A stretch of DNA of 64,000 nucleotides, taken from the NCBI RefSeq assembly GCF_000002235.5, contig NW_022145545.1, positions 1,243,501 to 1,307,500 of the forward strand. The letters are read 5' to 3'. The position numbers and the translations under genes are program-made. The DNA is from Strongylocentrotus purpuratus (taxonomy: Eukaryota; Echinodermata; Echinoidea; Camarodonta; Strongylocentrotidae). Below the pieces are notes generated by a model. That model saw only the letters and a list, made by a program, of their open reading frames with translations. It was not told the origin of the DNA and made no database searches. Shown here piece after piece: positions 32,213 through 44,800 of this stretch; the first letter of the stretch is position 1, and every line of letters begins with the position of its first letter.

Positions 32213-35200
32213 ACTGAGCGACTTTTCGGCCGGCGCGATTTTCAAATTTTCGGGAGCAAAAAAAAAAAAAGTTGGGCCCCCTCCCCTAAGAAATCCTGGA
32301 TCCGCGCCTGTCTACTTCCACTTGGTAAATTGGCTGGATCTTCTTGGTATGATATAACGTATTATCACCTTACATTTTCACTCGACGACGTTGAGATAAT
32401 GGTATATCTACGTGTATGTTTAATCTTAAATAGCAAATTGTATTATGTGATCTCTTTTCCACTCAAACCATATTTACACATTTTACTTTCTTCCTCCCTA
32501 CGAATTCATTGATCAGAACACTGCTACGCTTGTCGCGAAGGTAAGTGTTTTTTTTTTTTTACGTCGTAGTTTCTTTTTCTTTTACGTCGTAGTTTCAATT
32601 AGTTTCCCTACCGAAAATGATAAAGCAGGTCATATTGCACCGGATAAATGAAATGCAATAATGCGGTTTGATTAAATGTAAGAAAATGTCATTACTGGCA
32701 ATAGCTTCGTACACTAATGTTATTAAACATTATAGAGGTATTAGATGTCCATTTTGTATAAGTTGAATTGACTGCATGACAATTCTAAACAAGATGTGAA
32801 AAAAAATTGCGTCTGATATTCATATACTATAGGATAAGATATAAAATAAGAATAGAGGACAAACTAATTGGAAAATGATAAGAAGAAGAGGTTAACGGAA
32901 AAAAAGAAACTACTTATAAATAGCAACATTGAAAATAATAAACGCACCTTATTTTAATGTGAAATAACGTTATTTTGTTTTTGTTTCTCCTCCATTTTGC
33001 CAATCATCAACCATCATTTCGCTACTCTGCATTATCATTCTTTGTTCATGACGTCATCACAGCTCTCAAACACTATTGGCCAGAATACTTCACATTGAGA
33101 GACGAATCAGATGACTCCGGGGTTGCCACCCGTGTTGCTTCAGAAGGTTCATCCATACTTCTGTTCATTTCATAATATTTCTCACTCATACTTTGGAAAA
33201 CACCATATTTATAGAATTATAGTACATTCTTCAAATCATTTATCAAATCATATTTTTCCCTTCCCACCATGGTATTTTCATTTCTCTAAAAATATATCTA
33301 GTGCTCATTCATAATACATGTAAACTGTTTTAAAAACCTGTTTTGTCACACATGATGGTCAAAGCTATGCATATTGCATTGATTATCTTCTATAAATAAA
33401 CAACTGTTTTCCCTCATTTTTCTTGTGGTGTACTATCTACCGAAAATAAATGATTATCTCAAATATAGCATCACTGAATTTTGTTCAAATTGTTAAATTT
33501 TTTCTTCTAACTTGCAAATTAAAAGGAGAGTCATTGTTTTGTTTAAACATAACACAGTTCGATTTATAATGTTTTGCTTTGTTGTTTTCATGAACAGTTT
33601 ATTTTTTGCAATTCCACTACGTAAATCACAAGAAAAAACTCATAATTGACGCCCTTTCTTATAAAAAGTATTTTTTACGATGGAATAAAACAGTTATCAC
33701 GGTTATTTCCAGTAGACATTGATCTTTTCCCCCGAAATAATCGAGCACCATTGTCCTAACGAACTTTGTATTTCTTTTGGTATTCAGCTCTTAAAGAGGA
33801 AGAGCGCCGCCAAGAGGAAAGAAAACGACAGTTAGAAGAAGCTCGAAAGTTGAGACTGGAAGAAGAGGTGATACGAAAAGAGGAGGAGGCGGAGAGGAGG
33901 AAGAATCTATACAAACGTAAGATATTCAGAGTATTCTAATTACTACAATTAAAATAATAATGATTCCAAAGGCTTTCCTTATCTTCGTGACAAATACGGT
34001 ACATTTTGATTAAATGTTTATGGCTCACACTATCGTTGACAATTTTTAATTTCATGATTTGTTTTATAAATCCGAAAATCTGTATAGCTTTTTTCAATAA
34101 TGGTAATTATTTGGCAGGTAAGATACTGTCTACTCCAATTCATAAGGTTTTACCGACACCTATATGCATTTGTTTACAGGTTGTTTGACTAATTTTTGAT
34201 GAACCATATTCTTATATTTCAGCTCCTAAAGCATTTCAGTTGAAGAAGACTGAGAAGAACGTGATTGAATCCAAGGATCCCTTCTCCTCAGATCGAAATC
34301 TAAACATTCCAAAAAGTGAAGGATTCAGACTGAAGAAAACTGAGAAACAGACGACGAAATTTGCCGAGCACACCCGACAGGAAACCGAATGGCAAGAGCC
34401 TCGAAAATTCGAGTTGACGAAGACTGAACCGAAGACGACAAGCACGGTTTGGAAGCCACCGGAAAGACCCGAACGGCTCCGGCCGCTGACCCCACCTCCG
34501 CCACCGCCTGCACCGAAGGGAAAGAAACCCACGGTGCCTATTGAGCCGAAAAAGCGCGAACCTCCTCCGAAGAAGCCCGATCCTCCACCACCACCGCCGC
34601 CGAAACCTGTCGAAAAGCCGAAACCGGTCGAAAAGCCCAAACCTGTCGAAAAACCCAAAGAGCCTCCACCACGAAAAAGGTAAGAGCGTACATCAAACAA
34701 GATATCAGCTTACACCTCTGTGGTTGCTGACAAATTGCTTTATTTCCTTTTCTTTTGTTTCCATAGTGTTCTTATGATAAATCGTTCAATTATAATAATA
34801 ATAATTATTTTTTTATATAGATATGACGATAGTCCATGCACATTTTGTTTAAAACGTGACCCGCTATCGTGGTTTATTTTCTCTTGTACAGTCTCAAGAG
34901 TCATTTTATCTCCCGGTATTTCTTCAGGCTTCAATCTCATTTCTTCTCCCTCCTTTTCTCTAAGTTTATGTCTTTCTGTGGTCCCTTTTGATTTTTCTTG
35001 GTCTCTCAACTTATCGATTCTCGTTATTTGCTTTAAAAATCTGTGTTCAGTCATTGTTATTAAAGCAGATTTTTCTTCTTAAAATAATATGGTGTAACAA
35101 AAAAAGCGAGCATTAATCGTTTCTTTACCTTTTGTATTGTTTTCTTTTAAAGAGTAAACGTAATGTTGCTACAAGTACTGTTGAAAGCGTGCATTTCATG

Positions 35201-38200
35201 TGATTGTTTTCATTTGTCAGTTTAACTACATTTTATTTCTAGTTTTCAGGTTGTACAAATTTGTTACCCAAATGCCGAAAAGGTTTTACTTTCTTCACTA
35301 AAAGCTTTTTTTTGTTGTTGTAAAAAATTCTTATCGCGTGTCACCCCAAAAGGTTTTTGATTTGTCGTTGTCTATTTCTTGTTTCTCAAAGAAGAATTTG
35401 TTGCCAGTCAAAACATTTTTCACAAGCATTGTTCATCCTGTGTAGAGTTAGAGATAATTAATACAGGTAGTATAATCATTCTCTTTCTTTCCAAATATAC
35501 TTTTTATTTTGATTCATCACTGCATGTTCTTTCGGTCTATGTCTTATCCCTGTGTTTCGGACTTTCATTCTAAACAAAGCGAGCCCAAGCCAGAACCGAA
35601 ACCGAAACCCGCACCAAAACCTATCGAAAAACCCATTAAAGAACTGGCCAAACCGAAGGAAGTCCCCAAACCTAAAGAACCTCCAAAAGAAAAAGTGCAA
35701 CCGGAACCGAAACAGAAGCCACAGAAGAAAGAAGTAACAAAGAAAGTTGAACCGGTTAAGAAGGAACTTCTGAAACCAGTTGAGAAACCGAAGAAAGTGG
35801 AAGAACCTCCTAAAAAAGAGAAACCTGTCATCACAATAGAGGATCATGTGAAGGAAAAACCCAAACCGGTTGAAAAGGAGAAACCCAAACCGGTTGTAAA
35901 GGAGAAACCAAAGCCGGTTGTAAAGGAGAAACCAAAGCCGGTTGTTAAGGAGAAACCCACACCAATCGTGAAGGAGCAACCGAAGAAGGAAACTCGGCCA
36001 GTGTGAGTAGAATGGATCCACAACCTACCAACTCGCACTATACGCACGCACTGCATCGCACCCACACCACCCATATCTTCTAATACTGGAAACCCTGCAA
36101 TACAAATATAACCGAAGCGACATTATATGCTTTTCCCTTGCTTGTTTTATCATACATTTTGCTTCATTTTTTTGTGTGTATTCACTAATTAAACCTTTCA
36201 TATTGAACGTCATAGTATTACCTTCCTAATAATCATCTAATACCTCTCATGTGGTTTTCTTTTTTCCACGTAGCTGTGAAAAAATAAAACATTTATTCAC
36301 AATTATAACATCATCGTGCTTTTTTTTAAGTCTACATTTTGCCTCCGCACTATTATTATTTTGTAATCACATTTTGTCATAACCTCATCGGTATCTTTTG
36401 ACGTGTTTATTTCACTGTTAAACAAAATGTATTTCACATACTCTATATCCAAATTATGTTATTTTCTAACTGCGTTTTTTAATGATGTTACTCAATATTT
36501 GCATTTTGAAAAAAGTCCCCTCCACTAGATAAAAACAAATGCAGGAGACACACAATATATGCTTTCTTTTAAAAATACCTTTAAAGATATTATCTAATAT
36601 ACAGGTTTTTTTTAAAATATCATCAAGGAATCTCTTCCGCTAGAAAATGCTTAACCAATACCTTACCATATTTTTAAAACGGAATGTAATTTGGGACTAA
36701 TACCGATAGGACAACTATAGAGTAGCCACGGTTGTTAATAGTAAAATATCTTCAAATTATTGTTATCCCATGAAAATTTGTGCTTTGCAGGAGCTGGGAG
36801 CTGTTAGTTTGTCAATAAATCATTACAAGCAACGGAAAAGTGATAATACTGACACAAAACTGCTTGGTAATGGAGCTTAATTGTTTATGCCTTCTAAATG
36901 AAATAATATTTTGCTTTCTTGCTGTCAATTAACGCTTTATAGAAGGACGGGCTGCTGGTTTACAAAGAATAAAAGTGTGGTCACATGATAAAGTCACCTG
37001 ATCACGTTATCTATCTCAGCTCACCCATTTTTATAACGTTGCACATCACGTGATCTTGCTTATCCGGTCCAGTGTGCACTTACAATCACATTCCTATATT
37101 CGTGTGATCATTGTTATTCTCGCAAGTGTGAGGTTTTTTGTATTTTGACCATTTTGATTAATTCAATTTCAAACCCATTTCTTGATATAAAACAGTAAAA
37201 TTCACAAGTTCGACAGGTTTATTGTGACTGAATCATATCTTGGAGTAAAGGTTATTAAAGCCATCCTGAATGTATTGCAATCATATAGTCATATTGTTTG
37301 ATATGGGATATAACGACATTCTTATATTTAATCATTTATATTTTTGTATCAATGTGTATGCTACTACCCAAGGAAATCATATCCTAGCATATGTACTCAA
37401 TGCTCATTAACAGATTACTACTTTCATGATGAAAACAGTAAAATGAAGTTCATTCAACTTTAATGATAATATACTGATCTCATGGCATGAAAACTGAACC
37501 CACATTATATAAATATTTGAAGAAAAAAAGCCATTATATCTTTCCCTTTAAGATCATTTTGTATCATTGTTTAAAGTTTGCATGAGATCTACATGTATGC
37601 TGAGATGATGTTCAATTCTATGTTCAGAAATACGAGATTAGGGCCCTTCTGAATAGATGAATTCACATGATCGCAACAAGTAATTTCGTGTTATATGTTC
37701 TGATTTTGCAGTAAGAAACAAGAGCCTCCAAAGAAACCAGTAGCGGGTGAGTTATTTGTTTTATTTCTCTATTTGCTTATGGAAATTTTGGCAGAACTGA
37801 TATCCGTGTATATTTGTCTAAAAAATAAATAAATCATAATTTGTGCTTAGAAAAGGACTTTCAAAATTTATATTTTTACGTTCCACTCTCTCTTACGTTC
37901 TTGTTTCGTTAAAAATTGCACTTAAAGTGGTTAGTCTTAGTCAAAATATCAATATGACTGACACTTCTTCTTTCAGCACCTCAACGGGATTCAAACCCAC
38001 CACCAAAAGTGGCCCCGCCTCCACCTCCCCCACGCGAACCCAGCCCCCCTCCACCAAAGGAGCCGACACCACCTCCTCTGAAAGAACCCACTCCGAAACC
38101 GCCGCCAAAAGACCCTACGCCGCCGAAGCCAAAGAAAGGTACTGACATTTTATTTCAATTCCGAAATTCATAAATACTGAGTATTATTCTAAAATGCTAA

Positions 38201-41200
38201 ACGAGGCATTCTTTGAGTTGCTGTCTATTGTTCTTGATTTTCAATTTAGGTTAAAATTATGTAGAATTTGTATGATCATAGATGTATTGATAATCTGTTG
38301 CATTGAAATATATCTTTTTTTTGTCTCATGTATTGTCTCATTTTTAAAGGTATAGACTAGTTTTGGAAATGCCCCCCTCTCTAAAAATGAAGTGGAAGCT
38401 ATTATTATCAATCATGTGAAGGAATATGTTTGGACTAATACATGATGATGCAAATTTAGCCGGGAGACTAAATTATCATATCTATCCGGACTGGATAGAT
38501 ATCGCGTAGTCCTCATCTTTCTGTTTACAGTGCTTGTAACTTTACCAAATTTCTTATCATTTTAATGATTCCAGAACATTGCAGTACACACCAATACTTA
38601 TATGCTAGATGATCAACCTTTCTGATCGATTTCACAACGTTTCTTTCACAATGCAATCACATGACCAGAACTGGTCTTTACCTTTAAAAGAAATTCGAAT
38701 TATCTTTTGATCTTCGCAATATTAGTGTATCGTAGAATCTCTTTTATGGAGGGGGGGGGGGGGGAGTCAATGATTTGAAACATCGTCTAATCTCTTGCTT
38801 ACTACATTGCTCAGTATTTTCGCTGGAGCTTGTGGTTAAAGAATTCTTTACCTGTTGCGGTACAAAATGTAAGATGCCGTTCTGAATCCTTGAATCATTA
38901 GTATTTTATGATTGAAACTTCACGCACGCTTTCAGAAACAAAACCTCCACCTGAGAGAAAGAAACCCCAGAAACAGAAAAAGAAAAGTAAAAAGGAAGGT
39001 AAGCCGAGTATGGTGTATAATTAACTCAAGTTTGGAAACTAACCTATACTGAACGTAACCATGGTGGCAGGCTGTTTTAATAAAAAAATATTTAAAGGAG
39101 GTTGGTTATGATTGTAAGTAAATAATAAAATCATTCCCGTGAATGTGTAGAGACAATACAGTATTGCTAGTGGAGTAAAGCATTTTTATCATACAGCTCA
39201 AGCCGTACGAACGATTTTCAGACAATGGAAAAACAGGGATATTCTTATGAACCTTTGTGACCGTAGCTTTAATGATGAATTAATAACTGTGCAGTATATG
39301 CATTTCGTACCCATTTTAGATGACAATTTTCAATGCTCAGTAAAATTACTGATGAATTTTGATTGGCTTAACTTTTTTGTCGAAAGCGAAACAGTTAAGG
39401 CCTAATCATTATTGCAAAAGGGAAACTAATTTTCAAACTCCTAATTGTACAATATTTGGTAAGATGATGGTTAATACTATTTGAGATTTCTTCTCTGCTT
39501 TGCCTTTTCTTGTGTAATTCCTTAAGTAGATAAGATTTAATTCACAGATGTTCCTTAATTTGTTTAAATATACATTTCATAATACTTTCATCAAGCCTTT
39601 GTTTACTCAGGATCCCTTGTATATTCAGTGTATTAACCTAGCGTGTGACAATAGCTAATATTACTAAACTAAACTAATATTTTTGTGCATAATGGAGTTG
39701 AATTCAGCAAAATAACAATTTAATCATTTGAAAGAAGATAAATTTGTGATTTAAAAAAATTGCTAGAAGGTGATAAATTATGATTTCATTAAAGTTTGCA
39801 TTAAACGCGGTACTGCACTACTTGTAGCTACTTGCGCCCTCTATATAGCAAAGAAATGCCTAAGCGGTACCCGTTGGTCCCCCATGATCACATTTTCTCA
39901 TATTAATTAAGAGTGGATTTGATGAGATAACCACCTGTCAGGGACCACGCATGGAGGTCTAATACCTCATGGCCAAAATAGAGCAGCCAGGCTTTAAACT
40001 GTCCAAATATACCATTTTAGCGCCAGTCATTGAAGATGCATGCAAGATGAATTATAATGCTATGGAGCATTGCAATGAAGCTGAAAAGGATGTGTAAAAG
40101 GACGTAATCATTCCCCATGTCTATTCTTTTCTCCTCAACCTGTTTTTCGTTGGGGGGGGGGGGGGCTGGGAGGAGGGGGTTAGGGCAAATGATCTTCAAG
40201 CTATATATAGGCATATGTCACTGTCAGTTCACATGCTATTTTATTCTTTAAACCATATTATCGTCAATATCTTTCCTTCTTTTCAGAAAAATCAAGGAAG
40301 GAATATGTCAAGATACCCATTATACCGTATAAGTCACCAGGTAAATATAATCATAATGCACCATTTTTCCTGCAAATCACTGCTGCATTTGAATGCCAGG
40401 ATTGTCAGTACCTGACAGATACACCTGCGGTTTGATAAAACATCCAATACATTTATCTCTGTTTATGTTGCTGGTTATATTTGACTGCTGTTTTTCTAAT
40501 GTAATTCTTTATAATTGGACGAAGTCAGTCTTTTCAACGATATTCCCTTCACGCCCATGTGGCTGATAAAGAAAATATCTGACAAGCATCTCGTTGTTTT
40601 TTGTTTGTTTCAGTGTGCATTCGGCATTCCAACTAAATACAAATAATGTCAAATGGAGTGGTCCAATCACTGGACACAATTTTCTTAAAAACTGCTTCTA
40701 ACAGAAAAGCACGAACAAGAATAAAGGTTTATCTAACTATATATCATCCATGATTATTATATTGTTTCTACAGAAAAAGATCCAGCACCTCCACCGAAAC
40801 AAGACCCCCTCCCACCACCTATTCCTGATCCACCCGTTGAACCCACACAGAAAGCTATTCCTGCCTCTGAACCGGAACAAGTTAAACCTCTCTCCCTTCA
40901 ATCCAAAGACAAAGGTACATACTTGTTTTTATCTCTTAGGAAAATATATCTATGTGTAGATGAACTATCTCTGGCATTTATATAGAACTGATATGCATAT
41001 TGTAGCTAGATTCGTAAATAGTTAAATAATGATAATTATGTGTAAAGTACTCGTAAAAACACTTTTAAAGATGATCCAAATAACGAATTTGCTTTAGATA
41101 AGTTATGAAATATGACTATTTTAAAATCATAAAGCATTCAATGGGCCAAGAACTTGGAAAGCTATTACTCTTTTGAACATATAGTGTAGGTACAAATTAT

Positions 41201-41703
41201 GTTTTATATATCGGTAAATCGAGCATGGGGTTAAAAAGAGAAGTTCTGAAATGCAGTGAAGGTGATCAGTAAATATAATTTCTTATTGACATAATTCTTA
41301 TTAGCTGTGAAGATATTGAGTATAGCAAATCTGGGGGGTGTTTCACAAAGATCCTAAGTTGAACTTATCTTTAAGTTGGACTTAACAATTATGGAATGCC
41401 GTTAGCATCTTTGAAAATATTTTGTAAAAGGTATTTTAAAAGGCATAAAATGTTGATTCAAATCATTCATATTTTCTATCATCAAGGAGATTTCATGTTC
41501 TCGATGTGGAATTTATGAAAAGTCTAAAATACTTAATTTTTTGCTTTTGAATATATTTTACTTTAAGGCTACATATGGCTCTCCATAATGTTTAAGTCCA
41601 ACTTAGAGTTAAGTTCGACTTAAAATCTTTGTGAAACACCCCCCAGAAGTGCTAAGTTATTCAAACAAAGCCGTCAACCCCCAAACAAAACAAATAAAGA
41701 GAG

Positions 41704-41802
<99 letters not shown>

Positions 41803-44800
41803 GATATATATTTCAAGTAGAGCATCAAAAACCTTTGGTAGAAAACAAATCGGATTGGCTTTAGCTCAAGCGAGCTTATCCACCAGAAGATCCCATGTTT
41901 CCATGGTTACAGGAAGCACTCTTTCTTTTGATAGTAGAAGGACACGGCAGAGCGAGCATGAACTGGGAATCAAAGGGATCTAATGAAAGAAAGCACTAAG
42001 ACAAAGGGGCGTTTTTTTCTTCTTACTTATGTTCAATTTATTCGTTATGTAGGTTGACTTAACGTTAGGTAATTACGATGAGTCTCTACATGATATTACA
42101 ACCATGATATAGTAATTTAGTCCTTAGTGGCTTCGATGTTTAATGAAGGATGTGAACGAACAGATATTCTTTCAGAAATCGAAGTAGAGTTGTATGGATT
42201 CCCGGAGGTGGTATTAAATCAAAAAAGCTTTGTTAGGGCTTCTACAAATCTCATTCAGCTGCTAAAGGCTCCCTTTTGTTATTTTACATGCAGTTTTAGT
42301 AGCCCAATAAGTGCATAAAATCACTGGATTGCCATCGTGAATATGCGAATGTGTAGTCAAGTCAGTGGTGGTCACAAACCCTGGGGTTCCTGAGGTATAA
42401 AGTTAAACAATAGTAGCCAAGCCTTACATCCAAACCGACTCCACTCCGATTCCAAACCATCTGGGCCATTCAAGGCAATTTTTTGATGTTCTCGCTGGCG
42501 TCTGTCTATTTGTTTCGGTCTCGATGTATGAAAGGGATATAAGAATTACAAAGTTTCGGCTGAAATGAGAAGAAAAAGGAAGGTGTTCACAGCCACTTTT
42601 GATTAGGCAGTGGTATAAACTTCAGTCAGTACAACTGTTATGAGTTTTTTAATTTTTTCTTCTTCAGAGCCTAAAGCGAAGGTCAATCCCCCGAAGAAGA
42701 CCCGACGAGCCAAAGTTCCAAAGAGGGTGAGAAAAGAGAGTAAACCCCTCGGAGTGGCCGCGCCTATGCCAGTCAGGGTAAGCTATCCTTTATTCATCAC
42801 CCTTCTCGCTGTCATGTTTTGTTTGCAACCTCGAAAAACGTTCACAAAGATTTTTAATAATCATATTGTTCAACTCAATTTGTTTGTAAGCTTCACCTTT
42901 TGATGCGCTTGGAATGATTTATAAAAAATACTGTATACATTAATATAAGATAATTATGTTCACCATAACACAAATATAGAGCGGCTATTTGCTCTGAAAC
43001 ATTGTAAGATCTTTTTTCTCCAAAATCTTAAAACGAAAAATGACTTAAGATCATCTTTCCATTCAAAAATTCACTCTGGTTCGGAAGGAAAGGCTTTAAG
43101 ATTCATTTCATTTTGAACTGCCAAAAATCGTTATTGTATTTGTTTATATATTTTGGATGAGTTACGAACTTGGGAAAATAAAATCTGATAAAACAAAATT
43201 GTTTCAGAAATTATTGAATGTATGGAAGAAAATTCCAGACTAAATTACTATCAACTCTTTTATCGAACCAGCCACCGCCATCAGACGAGTGGGTATTGCC
43301 GGACACAGGTCCGAGGCTTACGGATATCGAAGTGCCCATGTTCCCGGTAGCTCGCAAAGTAGAAGCACAATTCCCGCCGCTTCCCGAAATCGCCGTTCCC
43401 GTACCAGCCCCGAAACCACCCGAAGAACCCGTTCCCGAGCCACGGAAACAACCCATGCCGGTGCCCCAGCAACCAGAGGCCATTATGTGGAGGAGGCGAC
43501 CCGAATACAAGTAATTTTCATGCTTTTATTAGTAATTTTTTATGTTGAATATTTTATTGGTGATGAATTCATCTAAATTACGTTATTCTTTGTAATTTCA
43601 GTTAGTTGATTCAAGTGAAGAAAATAGATTCATCGTCACACAAGTAACAAAAATATAACGAAAAATATGGACTTAGTCCTAGCATCATCTATTCGCAAGT
43701 GCCAAACCGTGCTGTTGTTATGCATGTCGGTCTAATTTTTGACTGTATGATATGCTGTATTATTATGATAAACAGCATTAATTCAAAACGGCTTTGAAGA
43801 CGAATATATAATCATAATTAACTAATCACAAGGAATATATTTTATCATAGTTTTAGAAGCAACTAACAAAATCACGACAATAGTTTGGCATTTGGATTCT
43901 TATCTCTTATCTCTTTTTCTAAAGGAGTTAAGGTCACATTATACACGATGATACATTAAAAAGAACCTTATCGCCAGGAGAAAATATTTCAGACTATTGG
44001 TCATATAATACATAACATGAATGTGAGTATATGTGCTTAAAACTAGCCACTATTGTTGTTTCGCAGGTGAATCATGAAGAGCATAAATATGCAGTAAGTT
44101 TCAAGTCTCACCATAAGGGAACAAGATATTGCCGCTCTATAAATTCCCGGATTCGATTTGATTGTATCACTTATCATGCTTATAGTAGTGATGATACACT
44201 TTAAATCAGTCCAACTCACTATTTCCTTATGTACATTTGCAGACCTAAGAAGAAAAAATGGCGGAAGGTTGAGGCGAGCGGCAATCCACCTAGCAGCCCA
44301 GACCCAGCCGTCAGAGATCCGCTCGACTATCTTGCCAAGTACTGCATCGTCCAGTAAGTATCACTGTTGTTGTTGTTCTGAACATCACTCTTATCTATGT
44401 TTAATTGATATTCATTGTCGAGTGTTTTTTAAATGAAACCAGCAGAGAGCATCTGATAATTGAAACAGAAAAAAATGTTTAGGGAACAGATTAATGCAAT
44501 TTAATTCTTTAGCAAGCTTACAACTTTTTGGAAAGATAGAAACCTAAATAGATTTGTTAGTTGTAATGGGAGAATTTTTTTCTTTTGTCTTACATCTGCA
44601 TCGAAATGTTTCTCTTTTATTCTAAACGTTGGCATCAACAACTCAAGTGCAATTATAGTATACGTTTCTGAACTGATTTATACACCTCATTGATTTATGC
44701 TTCAGTACTTTGTTATGATAGAACTCTGAAGACAAGTTTTATTTAATGGAATTTATCCACTAGGTCATCATGATCTTTAGAATTAGTGTTAAATCTAAAG

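Larger units (their letters stand above)
35580..40914 (+). other. Large gene exons 11-16: PEVK-like disordered segment
   Basis: Residues about 716-1008 are dominated by Pro, Glu, Val and Lys. Exon 11 holds five tandem 24-base units (35848-35967) encoding VKEKPKPV-type octapeptides; units 3 and 4 are identical. Exon 13 carries EPTPPP-like repeats. Exons 13 to 16 (162, 63, 54 and 141 bases) all begin and end in phase 1. The composition and modular exons resemble titin's PEVK region, but this is compositional likeness and not shown homology. Exon 11's AAG acceptor has a weak pyrimidine tract. Confidence 0.75.

Noticed and set aside
34236-34700. Glycine-rich minus-strand open frame
   Set aside because: Antisense shadow of the proline-rich exon 10 of the large gene.
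35476-36021. Minus-strand Phe/Leu/Arg-rich open frame
   Set aside because: Antisense shadow of the PEVK-like exon 11.
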